Shown here: one piece after another, positions 1-8,353 of the stretch | How positions within the stretch are numbered: the first letter of the stretch is position 1 | Layout: each line of letters starts with the position of its first letter | DNA from: Microbacterium sp. 2FI | GTDB taxonomy: Bacteria; Actinomycetota; Actinomycetes; Actinomycetales; Microbacteriaceae | Assembly (NCBI RefSeq): GCF_005502885.1 | Contig: NZ_SCMR01000009.1 | Location: 62,001-126,000 of the forward strand | Length of the DNA stretch: 64,000 nucleotides | Direction of reading: 5' to 3' | Program-made: the position numbers and the translations under genes | Notes under the pieces: generated by a model | Told to the model about the DNA's origin: nothing | Database searches by the model: none | The model's input: only the letters and a program-made list of their open reading frames with translations

Positions 1-876
1 GGCCTTCACCGAGTCGAGCTCGGCATCCTGGCCCGAGATGATCGGCCACTCGTCGCCGACCTCGTAGCCGGCGTCGGTGAGAGCCGAGATGATGCCGCGC
101 GAGATGCCGTCGTACGGCGAGAGCACGGCGTCGACCTGCGTGCCGTCGGAGTAGTCGGCGGTGAGGATGTCTTCCATGCGGCTCTGAGCGGCTTCGCCGT
201 CCCAGCGCAGAGTCGCCACCTGCTCGATGTCGGTCTGCCCCGACTGCACGACGAGGACCCCGTCGTCGATGAGCGGCTCGAGCACGCTCATGGCACCGTC
301 GAAGAAGAAGAACGCGTTGTTGTCGTCGAGCGACCCCGCGAACAGCTCCACGTTGAACGGGCCGACAGGCGCGTCGGCCACCGGCTCGCCCTCCAGGTCG
401 ACCAGGCCCAGCCCGTTCAGCAGCGAGTTCGCCTGCTGGATGCCGACCTTGAAGTTGTCGAACGACGCGTAGTAGTCGACGTTCTCGGTGTCGCGGATCA
501 GTCGGTCGTACGCGATGACGGGAATGTCGGCGTCGGCCGCGGTCTGCAGCACCTCCGACAGCGTCGTGCCGTCGATCGACGCGATGATGAGCGCTTCCGC
601 CCCCTTGGTGATCATGTTCTCGATCTGCGCGACCTGGGTGGGGATGTCGTCTTCGGCGTACTGCAGGTCGACCGTGAAGCCTTCGCCCTCGAGCTGGGCC
701 TTGACGGCGTCGCCGTCCTGGATCCAGCGCTCGGAGCTCTTCGTCGGCATCGCGACGCCGATGAGTCCGCCCTCGCCGGCGCCTTCTGCGCCGGGCTCCG
801 CGGCCCCGGAGCTGCAGGCCGAGAGCAGCAGTGCTCCGGCGGTGATCGCGGCCAGGAGTGTCTTCTTGCCCTTCAC
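1..876 (-). CDS. chvE: ChvE-type multiple-sugar-binding lipoprotein (partial)
   Basis: Periplasmic-binding protein of an ABC sugar importer, cut by the left window edge so the C-terminus is missing. It begins at a GTG (876-874) behind an AAAGGACAC ribosome binding site. The N-terminus has a lysine-rich signal peptide with an LLSACSS lipobox. The mature part carries hallmark ChvE/XylF motifs: [54 protein letters not shown], and [13 protein letters not shown]. In the ChvE family these residues bind aldoses such as galactose, arabinose, xylose and glucose. The ATPase and permease (gguA/gguB type) are expected beyond the left edge. Its position beside a galactan locus fits galactose or arabinose uptake, which is inference. 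Confidence 0.9.
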   Translation of the reverse strand, partial: MKGKKTLLAAITAGALLLSACSSGAAEPGAEGAGEGGLIGVAMPTKSSERWIQDGDAVKAQLEGEGFTVDLQYAEDDIPTQVAQIENMITKGAEALIIASIDGTTLSEVLQTAADADIPVIAYDRLIRDTENVDYYASFDNFKVGIQQANSLLNGLGLVDLEGEPVADAPVGPFNVELFAGSLDDNNAFFFFDGAMSVLEPLIDDGVLVVQSGQTDIEQVATLRWDGEAAQSRMEDILTADYSDGTQVDAVLSPYDGISRGIISALTDAGYEVGDEWPIISGQDAELDSVKA

Positions 877-980
877 AATGTGTCCTTTCGTCGAGATGAG
901 GTGGTGCAGAGGTGGTGGTGCCGTGCTGGATGTTCAGTTGTGGGAGGGATGCTGCGAGGGGCGCGTGGGCGCGCCGATCA

Positions 981-1007
981 CCGCTGCCGCACAGCGCGCG
1001 GCAGTGG
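981..1007 (-). terminator. GC-rich hairpin after the beta-galactosidase gene
   Basis: A 10-bp stem (981-990 with 998-1007, one G-U pair) and a 7-nt loop lie 16 nt past the stop of the GH35 gene and upstream of chvE. No T-tract follows, as is usual for actinobacterial terminators. It probably separates the two transcription units. Confidence 0.45.
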
Positions 1008-1022
1008 AGAGGGGAGGTGCGA

Positions 1023-2801
1023 CTACTCCTCTGTGGGACCGAGGATCAGGCCGGAGCGGAAGCGCGCCGCCGCACGCGAGACGGCATCGAGCTCGACGAT
1101 GACGATCAGGTTCTTGCCGACACGGGTCGCCGGCGCCGGCACATAGAGGGTCCGCTGGGGGCCGTTGGACCAGTACCTGCCGAGGAAGAAGCCGTTGACG
1201 AACGCATAGCCCTTGCCCCAGCCGCGGGTGTCGAGGAACAGATCGCGCTGCTCGGCGAGGTCGAAGTCGCCGCGGAGTGCGACCGGCCCGACATGCGGCG
1301 CCGAGCCGGCCGGCTCGATCGTGGGCTTCAGCGCGGCGCGAGCGGCCGTGCACGCGATCGACTGCAGATCGACAGGACTCGCCGTCCAAGCCGTCAGGGC
1401 CCGGCCCGCGAGGAGAGGCTGACCGATGAGACCCTTGAGCTCGCCGATCCGCGAGTCGTAGTTCACCCGCCCCTGCTCCTCGACGAGGATCCTCACGCTC
1501 TCACCGCGCGGGATCACGAGGGATCGCTCATGAAGCGTGCGCGAAAGCGTGCCGATCCGGCGCCCGTCGACGCTCACCCACGCGCGGTCGCGCACCTCGC
1601 CCAGCTCCAGGAGCAGGCTGTCTGCGCCGTCGAAAGCCTCGGCCGGCAGCGGCGCCTCGTAGATGATCAGGGCACCGTCGTGGCCGAGCTGCTCGAACGT
1701 CGGCGGCGCGTCGTGCACGCGGCCATCCGACCGCGCGCTCCACTGCCAGTCACCGGCCCGCGTGAGCGGCACGTCGAACTCGCGGGCGGGCTCGGCGGCC
1801 TCGGGCCGCTCGTCGGGAAGGTCGACGTAGCGGCCGATGACATCGCGCAGCGCCCAGTACTTCTGTGTGGGGTTGCCGGCCTCATCGAGCGGGGCGTCGT
1901 AGTCGTACGACGTGACCAGCGGAAGGTAGCGGCCCTTGTCGTTGGCACCGTTGGTGAGACCGAAGTTGGTGCCGCCGTGGAACATGTAGATGTTCACCGA
2001 CGCGCCGGCCGCGAGGAGGGCGTCGAGCTCCTCGGCCGCGACGTGGGGGTCGGTCGTGTGATGGAATCCGCCCCACCAGTCGAACCAGCCGTCCCAGAAC
2101 TCCGAGCACATCAGCGGGCCGGTCTGCTGGTGCGCGCGCAGCGTGGCGAGGCGCTCGGTCGAGCGCGAGCCGAACGAGGCGGTCGCGAGGACGTCGGGAA
2201 GGCTGCCGTGATCGAGGTGATCGTGCATCGGCTGGTCGACGGTCGATAGCGGCACGGTGACGCCGGCGCCGCGGGTGACCTCGACCAGTTCGCGCAGATA
2301 CTCCTCGTCGTCGCCGTACGCGCCGTACTCGTTCTCGATCTGGACGAGCACGACGTTGCCGCCGTGGTCGATCTGACGCGGCACGACGATCTCGTACACC
2401 CGCTCGAGATAGCGGGTGACCTCCGCCATGTAGACGGGGTCCGCGGTGCGGAGGCGCACACCGGGGATGCTGGTCAGCCAGACGGGGAATCCGCCGTTGT
2501 GCCACTCGGCGCAGATGTACGGCCCCGGGCGCACGATCGCGTGCATGCCCTCCGCAGCGATGAGGTCGAGGAACCGCCCGAGGTCGTTCCAACCGGTGGA
2601 GTTCCACTCCCCGCGACGCGGTTCGTGGGCGTTCCAGGCGACGTAGGTCTCGATGGTGTTGAGCCCCATGAGTCGCGCCTTGCGGATGCGGTCGGCCCAC
2701 TGATCGGGGTGCACGCGGAAGTAGTGGATCGCCCCGGCGATGATGCGGTGGGGCTGACCGTCGAGGAGGAAGTCGGTCTCGCCGATCGAGAACGTTGCCA
2801 C
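1023..2801 (-). CDS. GH35 beta-galactosidase
   Basis: 592-residue glycoside hydrolase of family 35 that removes terminal beta-galactose. No signal peptide is visible, so it probably acts in the cytoplasm on imported oligosaccharides. The TIM barrel fills residues 1-320. The acid/base Glu158 is in IENEYGAYG and the nucleophile Glu234 is in MCSEFWDGWFDWWGG; the GPYICAEWHNGG motif (93-104) is also typical. Beta-sandwich domains follow to the C-terminus. The start is a GTG with a weak ribosome binding site. It is the last gene of the CUT1 importer operon, 66 nt after the binding-protein gene and behind a hairpin. Regulation by the adjacent LacI protein is inferred from the shared operon. Confidence 0.92.
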   Translation of the reverse strand: MATFSIGETDFLLDGQPHRIIAGAIHYFRVHPDQWADRIRKARLMGLNTIETYVAWNAHEPRRGEWNSTGWNDLGRFLDLIAAEGMHAIVRPGPYICAEWHNGGFPVWLTSIPGVRLRTADPVYMAEVTRYLERVYEIVVPRQIDHGGNVVLVQIENEYGAYGDDEEYLRELVEVTRGAGVTVPLSTVDQPMHDHLDHGSLPDVLATASFGSRSTERLATLRAHQQTGPLMCSEFWDGWFDWWGGFHHTTDPHVAAEELDALLAAGASVNIYMFHGGTNFGLTNGANDKGRYLPLVTSYDYDAPLDEAGNPTQKYWALRDVIGRYVDLPDERPEAAEPAREFDVPLTRAGDWQWSARSDGRVHDAPPTFEQLGHDGALIIYEAPLPAEAFDGADSLLLELGEVRDRAWVSVDGRRIGTLSRTLHERSLVIPRGESVRILVEEQGRVNYDSRIGELKGLIGQPLLAGRALTAWTASPVDLQSIACTAARAALKPTIEPAGSAPHVGPVALRGDFDLAEQRDLFLDTRGWGKGYAFVNGFFLGRYWSNGPQRTLYVPAPATRVGKNLIVIVELDAVSRAAARFRSGLILGPTEE

Positions 2802-2826
2802 GGGAACTGCTTTCTGACGCGGGTGG

Positions 2827-2859
2827 AGAGGGGCGATCGGCCGAGCCGACCGCCCCTCT
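2827..2859 (-). terminator. Intercistronic hairpin between binding protein and beta-galactosidase
   Basis: A 14-bp stem with one mismatch (2827-2840 with 2846-2859) follows the substrate-binding protein gene directly. Such hairpins commonly stabilise the binding-protein mRNA and reduce transcription of the next gene, so this may be an attenuator rather than a full terminator. Confidence 0.6.
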
Positions 2860-2867
2860 GCCGATTG

Positions 2868-4217
2868 CTACTTGACGGTGAAGCCCTGCGAGTTGCCGTA
2901 CTCGACCAACGCGTCCTGCCACGCCACGAGGCCCTCGTTCAGGTCGCTCTTGTTCTCGTACGACTGCCCGACGGTGTCTCCGAAGATGCTGTTGCCGTAG
3001 ACCTGGAACGGCAGGTACTGCCAGCCCGGCACGACCGAATCGGCTGCCGCGGCGAGCACCTCGTTGATCTTCTGGCCGCCGAAGTACTCCGGCTCGGCAC
3101 CCAGGAACTCGTCCGAGGTGAGGTGTGCCGTGGTGGACGGGAACCCGCCACCGGCGAGGAACGTGTCGACGCTCTCGTCGCTGTTGTTGAGCCACCAGAG
3201 GAACCCGGCCGCCAGCGCGGGGTTCTCGCTCTGCTTCGTCACGGCCTGACCGCCGCCGCCGTTCTCGGCGGACGCAGGCTGTCCGTCGTAGGACGGCATC
3301 GGCGCCACACGCCAGTCCCCGGCGCCGTCGGGCGCACCCGACTCGAGGTTGCCCGGCATCCAGGCGCCGATGACGAGGGTCGCGAGGCTTCCGTTGCCGA
3401 GGCCCTGGAACCATTCGTCGCTCCAGCTGCCGTACGGGGCGACGAGCTCGCTCTCGACGAGCCGGTTCCACGTGTCGGCCCACTTCTTCGAGCCCTCGTC
3501 CTGCAGATCGATCGTGACGTCGGTGCCCGCCGACTGGAACGGCTGACCGCCCGCCTGCCAGATCATGCTGGTGGTGAAGCCGGCATCGCCGATGTCGTTG
3601 GTGATGTACTTCGTCGGGTCGGCGGCGTGCAGCTTCTCAGCCGCCGCGATGTAGTCGTCCCACGTGACGGGCACCTCGATGCCGAACTCGTCGAACACCG
3701 TCTTGTTGTAGAACAGCGCCATGGGCCCGGAGTCCTGCGGAAGGCCGTAGATGGCGTCGTCGACGGTCACCGAACCCCACGTCGAGGCGGTGTAGTCACC
3801 CTCGTAGTCTCCGAAGCCGTACGGCGCCAGGTCGAGGAGCGAATCGGTGAGCGCGAACTGCGGGAACGCGTAGTACTCGATCTGCACGACGTCGGGTGCG
3901 CCGGATCCTGCCTTGATCGCGTTCTGCAGCTTGGTGTACTGGTCGTTGCCGGTGCCGGCGTTGACGAGGTTGACCGTGACGTTCGGGTAGGCGTCCTCGA
4001 AGGCTGCGACCTGGGCCTCGGCCTGCGGAGTCCACGTCCAGTACGTGATCTCGCCGCCCTCTTCGAGCGCTGCCTCGATCGCCTCGATGCCTTCTTCGGG
4101 AGCGGTCGATTCGCCACCGGAGGTGCCGCCTGCGCACCCCGCGAGCGTCAGCGCGGCGATCGCGCCCATGCCCGCGACCGCGGCGAGGCGGCGGCGAGCT
4201 CCTGACATGTGCTTCAT
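2868..4217 (-). CDS. CUT1 sugar ABC transporter substrate-binding lipoprotein
   Basis: 449-residue extracellular solute-binding protein (family 1, MalE-like). The N-terminus is a signal peptide ending in the lipobox LAGC with Cys28 as the lipidation site. The mature domain has the GEITYWTWTPQAEAQVAAFE opening and the aromatic-rich hinge typical of CUT1 oligosaccharide receptors. The ribosome binding site is AAAGGACA. It follows the two permease genes in one operon and is followed by the GH35 gene. Together with that enzyme it points to beta-galacto-oligosaccharide uptake. The ligand is not readable from sequence. No ATPase is encoded here; a shared MsiK-type ATPase elsewhere is expected. Confidence 0.9.
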   Translation of the reverse strand: MKHMSGARRRLAAVAGMGAIAALTLAGCAGGTSGGESTAPEEGIEAIEAALEEGGEITYWTWTPQAEAQVAAFEDAYPNVTVNLVNAGTGNDQYTKLQNAIKAGSGAPDVVQIEYYAFPQFALTDSLLDLAPYGFGDYEGDYTASTWGSVTVDDAIYGLPQDSGPMALFYNKTVFDEFGIEVPVTWDDYIAAAEKLHAADPTKYITNDIGDAGFTTSMIWQAGGQPFQSAGTDVTIDLQDEGSKKWADTWNRLVESELVAPYGSWSDEWFQGLGNGSLATLVIGAWMPGNLESGAPDGAGDWRVAPMPSYDGQPASAENGGGGQAVTKQSENPALAAGFLWWLNNSDESVDTFLAGGGFPSTTAHLTSDEFLGAEPEYFGGQKINEVLAAAADSVVPGWQYLPFQVYGNSIFGDTVGQSYENKSDLNEGLVAWQDALVEYGNSQGFTVK

Positions 4218-4293
4218 TGCTGTGTCCTTTCGGGTACTCCGGGTCGCGGGCGCGAGCCGGCCGGGTGGGTCGTCATCGGATGCAGTTCCCGGA

Positions 4294-5172
4294 TCACTGC
4301 TTGACGCTTCCCGCGCTCAGCCCCGACTGCCAGAACCGCTGCAGCAGGAGGAACGCGATGACGATGGGGACGATCGTGAGGAGGGATCCCATGATCACGA
4401 GGTTGTAGATCGGCTCGGAGCCCGCGCCGATCGACTGCGCACTCCACTGGTTGAGCCCAACGGTGAGGGGGTACCAGGCCGGATCGCTGAGCATGATGAG
4501 CGGCAGGAAGTAGTTGTTCCAGGTCGCCACCACCGTGAACAGCAGCACGGTGACGATGCCGGGCACCAGCAGTCGGATCGAGATCGTGAAGAATGTGCGG
4601 AACTCGCCCGCGCCGTCCATGCGCGCAGCCTCGAGCAGTTCGGTCGGCACGGCATCCGAGGCGTAGACCCACACGAGATAGAGGCCGAACGGCGTCACGA
4701 GTGAGGGGATGATCACCGACCACGGGGTATTGGTGAGACCGAGCTCACTGAAGAGGAGGAAGGTCGGAACGGCCAGCGCCGTGCCGGGCACGGCCACCGC
4801 ACCCAGGACGATCGCGAAGATCGCGCGCCGGCCGGGGAACGAGTACTTCGCCAGTCCGTACCCGGCGAGGGTGGCCAGCAGGGTCGCGCCCCCCGCGCCG
4901 ACGACGACGTAGAGGAGGGTGTTGCCGAGCCAGCGGAGGAAGATGCCGTCCTGGTACGTCAGGGTCGCGACCAGGTTGTCGAAGAAGGCGAAGTCGCCGG
5001 CGAACCACAGGCCGAAGCTCGAGAAGAGCCCCGCCTGCGACTTCGTGGAGTTGACGACCAGCCAGACCAGCGGCACCAGGGTGTAGATGCCGTAGAGGAC
5101 CATGACCAGGAGCAGGATCTTCGAGTTGCGCGGCTTCAGCGGCGAGCGGCGCTCGAAGGCGGGAGCAGCCAT
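4294..5172 (-). CDS. CUT1 sugar ABC transporter permease (MalG-like)
   Basis: 292-residue inner-membrane permease with about six transmembrane segments; the first is at residues 18-40. The cytoplasmic EAA loop, which docks the ATPase, reads ELLEAARMDGAGEFRTFF. Its ATG overlaps the stop of the upstream permease by one base (TGATG), showing translational coupling. It partners that permease and the downstream binding protein. This is a confident family call; substrate specificity is inferred from the GH35 neighbour. Confidence 0.92.
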   Translation of the reverse strand: MAAPAFERRSPLKPRNSKILLLVMVLYGIYTLVPLVWLVVNSTKSQAGLFSSFGLWFAGDFAFFDNLVATLTYQDGIFLRWLGNTLLYVVVGAGGATLLATLAGYGLAKYSFPGRRAIFAIVLGAVAVPGTALAVPTFLLFSELGLTNTPWSVIIPSLVTPFGLYLVWVYASDAVPTELLEAARMDGAGEFRTFFTISIRLLVPGIVTVLLFTVVATWNNYFLPLIMLSDPAWYPLTVGLNQWSAQSIGAGSEPIYNLVIMGSLLTIVPIVIAFLLLQRFWQSGLSAGSVKQ

Positions 5173-6077
5173 CAGCGCACCTCCGCCCGCGAGCCGCGCA
5201 GCTGCACGACGTAGGCGATGACGGCGGTGATGATGCCCATGATGATCGCGACGGTGGCGGCGTAGTTGAACTGCTGCCCCGCGAACGAGAGGTTGTACGC
5301 GTACATGTTGGGGGTGAAGTAGGTGGTGATCACGTTGGGAGCGAGGGGCCTCAGGATGTTGGGCTCGTTGAAGAGCTGGAAGCTGCCGATGATCGAGAAG
5401 ATCGTCGCGATGACGATGGCACCGCGCAGCGCCGGGATCTTGATGGAGAAGACGGTGCGCCAGGCTCCTGCCCCGTCGATGGCGGAGGCTTCGTAGAGCT
5501 CACCCGGAACGGTCTTCAGCGCCGAGTAGAAGATCAGCATGTTGTAGCCGACGAACTCCCACGTGACGATGTTGCCGATCGCGACCAGCATCCATTCCCG
5601 CGCGAACGGGGTGATCAGCTCGAACCCGACCCACCCGTTGATGTCGGCAGTGAGGCCGAACTGGTCGCCGTAGATGAAGCCCCACATGAGCACCGCCACC
5701 ACCGCGGGCACGGCGTACGGGAGAAAAAGGGTGATGCGGAAGAACGACGCCCCGCGGAGCCGCGCGCTGTCGATGGCGAGCGCCGCGCCCAGGGCGAGCG
5801 TGAGCATGATCGGGACCTGAACGATCAAGAACACGAAGACGCGGCCGAAGGCGTCCCAGAACTGCGGGTCGGTGAGGGCGCGCAGGTAGTTCTCGAGCCC
5901 GACGAAGGTCGTTCCACCGACGAGCTGGTCGCGGAAGAGACTCAGGTACAGGGCGTAGGCCAGCGGTGCGAGGAACACCACCGCGAAGACCACCATGAAG
6001 GGAGCGACGAAGCCCCAGCCGCGCCAGTCGCGGCGGTCGCGTCGGGGTGACGCGGTGGGGTGATGGGTGGTCGACAT
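5172..6077 (-). CDS. CUT1 sugar ABC transporter permease (MalF-like)
   Basis: 301-residue inner-membrane permease, first gene of the importer operon. It has six predicted transmembrane segments (first about residues 24-46) and the EAA loop ELYEASAIDGAGAWRTVF. The ATG at 6077 lies just downstream of a promoter with two LacI-type operators. A short Arg/His-rich cytoplasmic N-terminus is typical of actinobacterial MalF homologues. It forms a heterodimer with the next gene product. Confidence 0.92.
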   Translation of the reverse strand: MSTTHHPTASPRRDRRDWRGWGFVAPFMVVFAVVFLAPLAYALYLSLFRDQLVGGTTFVGLENYLRALTDPQFWDAFGRVFVFLIVQVPIMLTLALGAALAIDSARLRGASFFRITLFLPYAVPAVVAVLMWGFIYGDQFGLTADINGWVGFELITPFAREWMLVAIGNIVTWEFVGYNMLIFYSALKTVPGELYEASAIDGAGAWRTVFSIKIPALRGAIVIATIFSIIGSFQLFNEPNILRPLAPNVITTYFTPNMYAYNLSFAGQQFNYAATVAIIMGIITAVIAYVVQLRGSRAEVR

Positions 6078-6106
6078 TGACGTGCCTCAGAAGATCGATT
6101 CGGAAC

Positions 6107-6155
6107 TGTTTACGCAAACACTATCCACGCTCACCCTAGAATGTCAACGCAAACA
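6107..6155. promoter_or_regulatory. Two LacI-type operators between importer operon and lacI-type gene
   Basis: Two copies of a 14-nt near-palindrome lie 35 nt apart: TGTTTACGCAAACA at 6107-6120 and TGTCAACGCAAACA at 6142-6155. They match the core of the palindrome at 13481-13515. They flank the leftward promoter and a rightward -10-like TAGAAT (6137-6142), so the repressor probably controls both the importer and itself. Confidence 0.75.
6120..6147 (-). promoter_or_regulatory. Leftward promoter of the galactoside importer operon
   Basis: Reading leftward, a consensus -35 TTGACA (6147-6142) is followed after 16 nt by GATAGT (6125-6120). The -35 is inside one operator and the -10 touches the other, an arrangement that would let a bound repressor block RNA polymerase. 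Confidence 0.6.
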
Positions 6156-6171
6156 ATTTCTGGATGGTGAC

Positions 6172-7209
6172 ATGTTCGAGGACTCCCCCCCGCCTCAGCC
6201 CCGCCGCGAGCCGTCGATGGCCGACGTCGCTCTCGCCGCCGGCGTCTCCGGTCAGACGGTATCCCGCGTCGCGACCGGCAAGGGCGTGGTGAAGGAGTCC
6301 ACGCGGCGCCGTGTCGTCGCCGCGATGCAGGAACTCGGCTACCGGCCCAACAGCGCAGCCCGCGCGCTGAAGTTCGGCCGCTACCGGAGCATCGGCGTGA
6401 TCATGTTCTCGCTGTCGAGCTTCGGGAACATGCGCACGCTCGACGCCATCGCCACCGACGCCTCGGCGGCGGGGTACTCGATCAATCTCATCCCGCTGAG
6501 AACCGCGACGCAGTCCAGCGTCTCAGGCGCGTTCGCCCGTCTGAACGAGCAGGCCGTCGACGGCATCATCATCGTCATCGAGGCGCACCGGCTCGCCGAC
6601 AGCGAGATCGAGCTGCCCGCAGAACTCCCGGTCGTCGTCATCGACTCCGACGACCGCTACCACTATCCCGTTGTGGACACCGATCAGGCCCAGGGTGCAC
6701 GGCTGGCGACGGAGCACCTCCTCGACCTCGGCCACAAGACCGTGTGGCACGTGGCGGGGCCCGAGGAATCGTACTCGGCCCATCGGCGACGGCAGTCCTG
6801 GGAGCGCACGCTTCGGGAGCGCGGTGCGACCGTGCCCGAAGTGATCGTCGGGGACTGGAGCGCAGAATCCGGCCACCGCGCCGGCGCGTGGCTCGCGCAG
6901 CAGCAGGAAGTGACCGCGGTGTTCGCCGCGAACGATCAGATGGCGCTCGGCATCCTGCGGGCCCTTCACGAAGCGGGCCGACGGGTACCCGACGAGATCA
7001 GCGTGGTCGGCTTCGACGACATGGCCGAGTCCGCGGAGTTCTGGCCGCCGCTGACCACGATCCGCCAGCACTTCGATCAGGTCGGCGCACTGGCGCTGCG
7101 CAGCCTCGTCGCCACGATCGAACGCCACGACATCGAACCGGCCGAGCTCGTCCAGACCGAGCTCATCGTCCGCGCGAGCACCGCCTCACCGCCGGCAGCG
7201 GACGCCTGA
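6172..7209 (+). CDS. LacI-family transcriptional repressor
   Basis: 345-residue LacI/GalR regulator. The helix-turn-helix is at residues 15-40 (SMADVALAAGVSGQTVSRV), followed by the hinge helix NSAARALK and a periplasmic-binding-protein-like ligand domain ending in DEISVVGFDDM. An ATG farther upstream (6067) is in frame, but the operators lie between the two, so the ATG at 6172 is preferred. It is divergent from the importer operon. The matching operator near 13.5 kb suggests it also represses the secreted galactanase operon. The effector is probably galactose or a galacto-oligosaccharide (inference). Confidence 0.9.
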   Translation: MFEDSPPPQPRREPSMADVALAAGVSGQTVSRVATGKGVVKESTRRRVVAAMQELGYRPNSAARALKFGRYRSIGVIMFSLSSFGNMRTLDAIATDASAAGYSINLIPLRTATQSSVSGAFARLNEQAVDGIIIVIEAHRLADSEIELPAELPVVVIDSDDRYHYPVVDTDQAQGARLATEHLLDLGHKTVWHVAGPEESYSAHRRRQSWERTLRERGATVPEVIVGDWSAESGHRAGAWLAQQQEVTAVFAANDQMALGILRALHEAGRRVPDEISVVGFDDMAESAEFWPPLTTIRQHFDQVGALALRSLVATIERHDIEPAELVQTELIVRASTASPPAADA

Positions 7210-7218
7210 CCTCGGCGG

Positions 7219-8271
7219 TCACATCCCTCGCTGCGCCTCCCGGCGACCCTGAGCTCGCGCATCCGCGACGAGTCGCTCGAGCTCGGCGGCACGACGGCGG
7301 CGGCCCCACAGGAGACCGAGGGCGACCAGTCCGAGCGCGACGACGCAGACGAGCTGCGGCCACGGGATCGCCCAGATCCAGACCGTCTGCTCGACGGCAT
7401 CCATCCTGAGCAGTGTGCCGTCGGGCATGACGATGGACTGCTCGACCACGAGCGGAAGCGCGATCAGGCCGAGGGGCCAGACGTCCGGGACCCGCAGCTG
7501 CGCGGTTCGGCGGTCGCCGGGCAGGAGCTCGGTCGGTGCCGCGCCCTCGCCGTCATCGGCAATCGCGGCACCGCCCCACTCAGTGCCTGTCGCGACCTCC
7601 AGTCTCACGTTGCCGGAGTTCTCGAGGTCATAGGCGAGCACGACATCGCCCGGGGCGAGAGGATTCCAGGCGGTGAGGTAGGCCCCGGAACCCTCGACAC
7701 CCAGCGACGGCTGCACCTCGCCGTCGACGCGGACCATGACGCGGAATCCCACTCTGCTCTCCACGGCGACCTTCGCGCCCGCGTCCGTCCCCTCGGAGAA
7801 GATCGAGGCGGCGATTCCCGCGGCGTGGTCGCCGGGGGTCGCATCCATGGGGACCGTGATGGTGAACGGCACGATCGCCGTCTGCCCGGCGGCGACCGCG
7901 ATCGTTGGCGCCACGTCGATCCAGGTGCCGGCATCCACCGATTCCCGATCGGACGCCAGCATGGTGAATCGGCCGGCCGGAGTGAAGTACCCGTCAGCGG
8001 CGGTGACCGCGAACGTGACATCCGTCTCACCCAGGTTGCGGACGGCGAGGTGCTCCGTCGCCACGCTCCCGGGCTCGGCCTCCTGTTCGACCCACGACCT
8101 GCCGTCTGCCGCGGCGGCATCCGCAGGCCGCACCGACCACGTGACCGGCGCTTCGCCCTCGGCCGACACCGACGCCCAAGCGCCCGGCGCCGACAAGATG
8201 CCCGCGCCGAGCGCTGCGAGCAGCGCGACGAGGGCAGAGCCGACCCGCACTCGGCGGGGAAGCGTCTCCAT
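7219..8271 (-). CDS. DUF916/WxL-interacting membrane protein
   Basis: 350-residue surface protein. It has a signal peptide (1-34, cleavage near AWA-SVS), a DUF916 (WxL-interacting, peptidoglycan-binding) beta domain at about 42-165 that opens with VTWSVRPADA, and a second beta domain to about 285. A transmembrane helix (about 303-322) is followed by an Arg-rich cytoplasmic tail. In Firmicutes this family holds WxL-domain proteins at the wall. Here it is the last gene of an operon with a WxL-like protein and a giant galactanase, behind a strong hairpin. The ATG has a GAGGAC ribosome binding site. Holding the galactanase or WxL partner at the surface is inference. Confidence 0.82.
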   Translation of the reverse strand: METLPRRVRVGSALVALLAALGAGILSAPGAWASVSAEGEAPVTWSVRPADAAAADGRSWVEQEAEPGSVATEHLAVRNLGETDVTFAVTAADGYFTPAGRFTMLASDRESVDAGTWIDVAPTIAVAAGQTAIVPFTITVPMDATPGDHAAGIAASIFSEGTDAGAKVAVESRVGFRVMVRVDGEVQPSLGVEGSGAYLTAWNPLAPGDVVLAYDLENSGNVRLEVATGTEWGGAAIADDGEGAAPTELLPGDRRTAQLRVPDVWPLGLIALPLVVEQSIVMPDGTLLRMDAVEQTVWIWAIPWPQLVCVVALGLVALGLLWGRRRRAAELERLVADARAQGRREAQRGM

Positions 8272-8305
8272 GTCGTCCTCGCTCTCCCAAGTCTCCGAAG
8301 TGGTA

Positions 8306-8343
8306 CGGGGCCGTGATCGGGAGGCTCATCGATCACGGCCCCG
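8306..8343 (-). terminator. Strong hairpin between galactanase and DUF916 genes
   Basis: A perfect 14-bp stem (8306-8319 with 8330-8343) and a 10-nt loop sit 10 nt beyond the stop codon of the large hydrolase. It may terminate most transcripts, or reduce expression of the DUF916 gene, which has no clear promoter of its own. Confidence 0.7.
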
Positions 8344-8353
8344 GGTCCTGTCG

